This document shows, in pieces, positions 59,001 through 64,000 of a stretch of DNA of 64,000 nt. This stretch comes from Monocercomonoides exilis (Eukaryota > Preaxostyla > Oxymonadida > Polymastigidae). Under the pieces are notes generated by a model. The model saw only the letters and a list, made by a program, of their open reading frames with translations, did no database searches and was not told the origin of the DNA. Location: contig LSRY02000028.1 in the NCBI GenBank assembly GCA_001643675.2, positions 930,001 through 994,000 of the forward strand, given 5' to 3'. The position numbers were made by a program, and so were the translations under genes. Each line of letters begins with the position of its first letter. The stretch's first letter is position 1.

Positions 59001-62000
59001 TCCACCTGAAAGTTCTCTAAAATGCATCCGCGCTTCCTCGTCTTTTCTTTGTACTTCTTCTCTGTTATTTCGCCTTCTTGTCTCCTGTTCTGCTTTCCCT
59101 TTTGATGTAAATTCTCGTGTTTGTGGACGAATTCGCCTAGCAGTCAGTGCAGGCTGCTCTTCATTTTCATCACCATCATCCTCTTCATTCTTCCCCAACA
59201 ACGCTTCTTCCTTAAGCTTTTGCTCTCTTTGTATTCTCTGTCGTTCCATTTCCATCATCTGGATAGCCTCTAACTTTTCGGCTTCTCTAAGCTTTTCTAT
59301 CTCATTCTCATTCACCATCACTGGAAGTGTCTTTTTGATAAGTTCATCCATAAGAAACACGGGTGCGGATTGCTTGTCAGTTCTTTCATTATCCCAGCTG
59401 CCTTCAGATGAAAGTCTCTCATCGCTGGAATATTTTTGTGTAGTGACAGTTGTTGGTGTGGCTGAAAAATGACCATGATAAAATGATAAAGGAGGAGGGG
59501 GATAAAATGGCCTTCCAACTATTTGCTGTCCATTGACTTCCAAAGACGAAGGCGCCCCAGCTATCTTCTGTTTCATTTCATTATTTTCCGCCAGTTTTTG
59601 CTGTATTGGTGTGACCTGCCTTGTGTATCTCATCGGACCCGATCCTTTAATTTGCAGTGCCTCCTTCAGCTCCGAGTCTTCATTCTCCAGCACTTTCTTC
59701 AGCTGCATCTGAATCTTCTTCAACTGCTGCAGAAAAGAGTTCGATCCCGACGTAAACTGCGTCTGGTGTGGCTTTGATCGGGCTGTTGACGGATAGTTGC
59801 GTATTGATAAGAACGGGTGTGCTTCATCTGAAGCTGTTTCGAATTGCTGGGATGGCTCTTGTTCTTGTTTCTGTAGCTGCTGCAGAAGATGGCGATGGCG
59901 ACGCTGTTCATTTTGGATTTCCAAATTTGCTTTGTTTTGAAATTGTTCCCCTTGTTCGTTTTCATCATATGACTCGGTCACTGTATCTATGCTTGGACAC
60001 GAACATGAACAAGAGTCTGTTGAATATGAAGAAGACGAAAGAGACTCATCTTCGCTTGAGTAGTCGCTTCCTGAAGAGGAAAAGTCAACATCAAGAAAAG
60101 AATCACTCAGCATTTCTTGTGAATAATCTGGATTTTTACCATCGAGTCTTTTGTTTGAGGCAATATGGTATGAATGAGGAAAGCTTTTTGTCAAAGAACG
60201 CGATAACAAAGGAGAAGACGCTGAGTCGAGGGCATCCACAAGAGATTTCTGTTGTGCAGCGTTTGGTCGATGTGGAGGAATTGATGAGACTGCCATGGGA
60301 GTTGCACTCTGATTGTTTGTGTCAGAAGGATACGTTTGCTTCAATGGAGCAATGCTGGAAGTTACAGCATGAATATCTGATGCTGATAAAGTTTGAAATA
60401 GCTCAGCATTTAATTTCGAATCTGAAGAGTTCGCTTTTAAAGGAGAGAAGAGCGAATGTGAAGTAAGTGATGAACTTTGAGGGAATGTCAACGACGATGA
60501 CAACTGCTGTTGCAAAGTAACTTTTGCTTGCTGAGTTGCAGGAGAATCCAAAGAAGGATCGTAGTGTGATGGGTAGAAAGACTTTCCATTTGTCAGATTC
60601 AGTGAAGAATCCAATGTGGAGCTGTGCAGCTGATTCATTGAAGAAGTCAGTGAAGACGATAAAGCAGAAGACTGCTGTGCATGAAGACTTGCCTCAAATT
60701 GAGCTGAAGGGTGTGCGGTGTGCTTCATTCCGCGAAGAGATCTGTTGTACATTCGCACTCCCATTTGGATGATGGGAAACAATACGTCGTTCAAGTTCGT
60801 GTTGCTGTTGTGATGCGAACTATGTTTTTTCTTCCTCTCTTTTGCACTTTCACTGTTTTCATTGTTCTCAACGTGTCTGTTTTGCTCATTCATTCCTTTT
60901 TGCATCCGCTCTTTCATTTCATTTATTTCGCTCTTTGTCCCTCTTTCGCGCATTTCACTGACTGGCATCAATTCTGAATATGGACCAGACATAAACTTCA
61001 CCCTTTTTCGAGGCGGAGGAGGAGGTTGCGTTGGCTCAAGTGTCATCTTTTGGTGGGAAGAAACTCGATTTAACGATGCTCTCTTTTCATTGAACCATCC
61101 ATTTTCTTTTCCTGCATCAGTTATTTTGTTGTTTTCATCAATGGAACTGCTGAATACATTCGAAATATACTCTTCTTTATCATTCCCACGAGGCAATTGT
61201 TCAGAACGCTGGTCAGATTCAGCAAAACGAGTTTTAGTTGGAGAAAGCGGAGGAGGCAACCGCAGTGAGGAAGGAGAAGGTGTTGGTTGAAGATTTTGTT
61301 CAGGAAGTGTTTGATATTCGGAGGGATAAGAATTAGCAGAAAAGGATGAATGCCTGTTACGATTGTGATGGTGATGATGCATGTGATAATATGGGCAAGT
61401 CTTTTTATGTTGTTTTCTATGTGAATGATGTGCATGTACCTGCTCATCGTTGTATTTTTGATTGTTTGCTCTCGTTATTTCATCGGATTCCGAATAGAAT
61501 TGATTCGGTTGCCCAAGTCCTTCAAAACGAAGTCCATTTCCTGTATTATCTTCATTCCCATCATCCGTTCTATCTTCTGCAGTCATTTTCTGCATCTGAA
61601 TAGAATGAGGAAGAGGCCTATCTCTGCTCCGAGTTAGAAGGCTGTTTTCTTCATCTGTTTTTTCTGTTTGCGAATGAACACCCGAAGATGGGATAGAAGA
61701 TGGCTTGTTGTCAATCACAACTCTTAAAGTTCTTTCTGTTTCATCACTCTCAATCACAACAGGAGATCGAATATTCGAAACATTATTATCTGCGCTGCTG
61801 TCTGTTTCTTCATCTTTTGTGTATCTGTCAACTTCATTTGTATTCCCTGAGTCAACAAGATCATTCGAACCAAAGTTCTCATTGATATCCAATTCTTGTG
61901 CATTTTCATCATCAACTTCTCCTCCTCTAACGTATTGTGGTGTCACAGGCGGTGTGACAGCAGAAAAGAGATGTGCAGACGACGCCCGACGGAGCAGAAG

Positions 62001-64000
62001 TTTGTTTTCGTCTTCGCTTCTTCTGGTTGCTCTGCTCGCAATGCTGGCTCGACTCAAATGGCTTTCACTGCGCGTCAGCTGATGTGCTTCGTCTTCAGCT
62101 GGTGAAGACTCGCTGGACTCTCTTTCTGGCTTGTTACTTGCTTCATTTTGGGATTCTTTGACTTGTTGTGGACTTTTTGTTACATTCAACGTGTCATCCT
62201 CATCAGAATCTTCGCTCAACTCATCTGCAATTGGAGCGATTGTTGTTGCTGGTGGGCTTGCTTTGTCAGATGATTCCAACGATAAAGCCGATGAGGATGT
62301 GACTGAACGAGTTTTACTGACATCTGGAAGTTCGGTTGAACTTGAAGAAGAAGAAGGTTCCTTCTGTAAGATAGAAGCTAAAGAGTCTGCGATTGGCAAA
62401 GAGACTGGTGATAAAGCGGTTTCAGACGTTTGAGAAGAGATAGGCTGCAAAGGAGAAGACAATGACGAGAATTGATAGGATGGCTTTGTTTCTTCTTTTG
62501 TTTCTTTTGCTTCTGCATCTTTCAAAGCATCTGTCATTGTTTCATCTGGTTTTGGAGCATCTTCGCTTCCTTTCAGATTTCTTGTCATTTCTGTGTCTGA
62601 TGTTTGTGGGCGTGACTCTTTCTCCAAAGTGAAGTCGCTGTCGACGATGCGAAGATTGTGGTTGCTTTGCGACGATTCTGGAAGGAAGATAAATGCAAAA
62701 CATACATTGGCAAATAAATTTGGAGAAATGCAAGAAGATTTCACAATTAAATAAATTTATTACAGTTATTATGCATTGAATAATTAAAAATAAACAATAT
62801 TTTTTAAAATAAAAGAAAAACAAACCCAATTTTCTACCACGATCAAACATCGACGACGTCGAAGGAGACGGAGAAAGAAGAGAAGTTATTCCATCATTCG
62901 TTTGTTTGCTTTCATTTTCATCTTTTTTATTTTCCGGTTTTTCTTCATTAATCTTTCTTTCTTTCTCTTCAGACGAAGATGTCTGATGCATTTTGTGTGG
63001 TGTCTTTGAACCAGAATCTCGTTTTTTGGATCGACTTGAACCAGGTTTAGGTGAAGACGATGCAGAAGATGGAGTGGATTTTCCTGATTTCACACTTTTC
63101 CTCCCTTTTCTTCTTGAAGATGGAGTTTCTGATGTTTGAGGGAATTCTATTGGTCTTATGGAATCTATTGGCAAGAATGGAAAATCATAATTTATAAACA
63201 CATAAGTAATCAAAGAAAAGAAAAGATAAAGAAAACAAAGATGATTGATGAACAGAAATAATAACAAAGTTAAGTTAATTCTGACTAACCAAACAAACCA
63301 TTTTGATCAGAAGACTGCTTATTAGCATCATCGCCTGTTCGAGAAATAAGATTTTCAGTTGCCTTCTTCATTCTCTCCATTCTTTCCATCATCAGCTTCT
63401 TTTCTTTCTCCAGGAACTGTTTTTCGTACTCTTCTTTCTCCTTCTTCTCCTTCTCCTCCAACTCCTTCTGTCTTCTGTTTGCTTCTTCCATCTCCTTTTC
63501 TCGTCGGATGGCTTCTCTTTCTCTTCTCTCTTCTTCTTCCTTTGCCAATCGTGCTGCTTCTTTGGCTCTCTCTTCTTTCTGCTGCGTAGTCAGCTCCAAC
63601 ACAATCACTGGTGCTATTGGAATGTATTTCAAGTCATCTTCATCTTCCTCCTCCTCTTCTTCTTCCTCCTCCTCCTCTTCTTCCTCCTCCTCATCTTCCT
63701 CCTCCTCTTCTTCCTCTTCCTCCTCCTCTTTTCCCTCCACTTTCTCTTCTTTTATCTCCTTTATTATTTCTTCCGCATTCTCTTCACCTTCTTTTGCATT
63801 CCCATTTTGCTGCATTTCTCCAGAAACATCTGAAGAATCTGGAACAGCTTCATCATCCCCTTCATTTTCTTTTTCTTTTTCCTTTTCCTTGTTCTTTCTC
63901 TTCTCTTCCTCTTTTAATCTCCTTTCAACTTCTTTCTCCGCCTTTTTCTTCTCTCTTTCTCTTTTTCTCTCCATTTGTTTTGCTCTCTTCTTCGCTCTCG
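56034..64000 (-). CDS. very large coiled-coil and low-complexity protein, 3' part (runs off right edge)
   Basis: Three exons are joined: 64000 (open at the edge) to 63290, 63164-62826 and 62677-56034. Introns of 125 nt (GTTAGT..AATAG) and 148 nt (GTTTGT..CCAG) join as NGLF|DSIRPIEFP and GRKL|ESSQSN. About 2,560 residues are visible. The first exon is a charged coiled coil: Lys/Glu-rich, a long Glu run coded by mixed GAA/GAG (63640-63730), then REKEMEEANRRQKELEEKEK. The second exon is basic and Ser-rich (RRKGRKSVKSGKSTPSS). The third is mainly disordered: Ser runs, His-rich HMHHHHHNRNRHSS, a helix IEKLREAEKLEAIQMMEMER and the basic C-terminal LERRKRRKSASEKSE. No known domain is recognised; it may be a cytoskeletal or scaffold protein, but that is only inference. 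Confidence 0.8.

Overview
Eukaryotic nuclear DNA from an intron-bearing protist. Genes are AT-rich outside the exons and carry short introns (about 50-250 nt, GT..AG, donors often GTTTG or GTATN). Stop codons are standard: TAG directly follows the canonical HECT C-terminus, and TAA and TGA end other genes. Large secreted beta-helix proteins with a C-terminal pseudokinase, very long serine- and glutamate-rich proteins and a Fused-type kinase fit a metamonad such as an oxymonad (Preaxostyla). That placement is inference from gene style, not from a marker gene. I saw no rRNA, tRNA or CRISPR.

Layout. 1-5311 (-): 5' part of a secreted beta-helix surface protein that runs off the left edge. 5750-23759 (+): giant STK36/Fused-like kinase of about 5,980 aa, one intron. 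23760-28306: repeat-rich gap with a decayed Merlin/ISXO2-type transposase, a 240-bp MITE nested inside it with its target duplication, and a 1,046-bp foldback element. 28307-35191 (-): beta-helix receptor with a transmembrane segment and pseudokinase, interrupted by one in-frame TAA. 36263-40780 (+): UBE3A-like AZUL-HECT ubiquitin ligase. 41568-49802 (-): nine-exon OSCA/CSC1/TMEM63-type channel with a tail of about 1,550 residues. 50321-50948 (-): TM2-domain protein. 51795-52459 (+): Aha1 N-domain (Hch1-like) co-chaperone. 52460-56033: repeat-rich gap with a 435-bp MITE, copies of a dispersed repeat and long T or TTTTTC tracts. 56034-64000 (-): 3' part of a very large coiled-coil and low-complexity protein that runs off the right edge.

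The genes do not form a pathway. They pair cell-surface proteins (the two beta-helix genes, the channel, the TM2 protein) with housekeeping regulators (Fused kinase, E3 ligase, Hsp90 co-chaperone). The most unusual content is the modular beta-helix family, whose repeating boundary motif is shared by both genes, and the single nonsense codon that splits the receptor into a secretable ectodomain and a membrane half. Gene models were built by hand from reading frames and splice sites.
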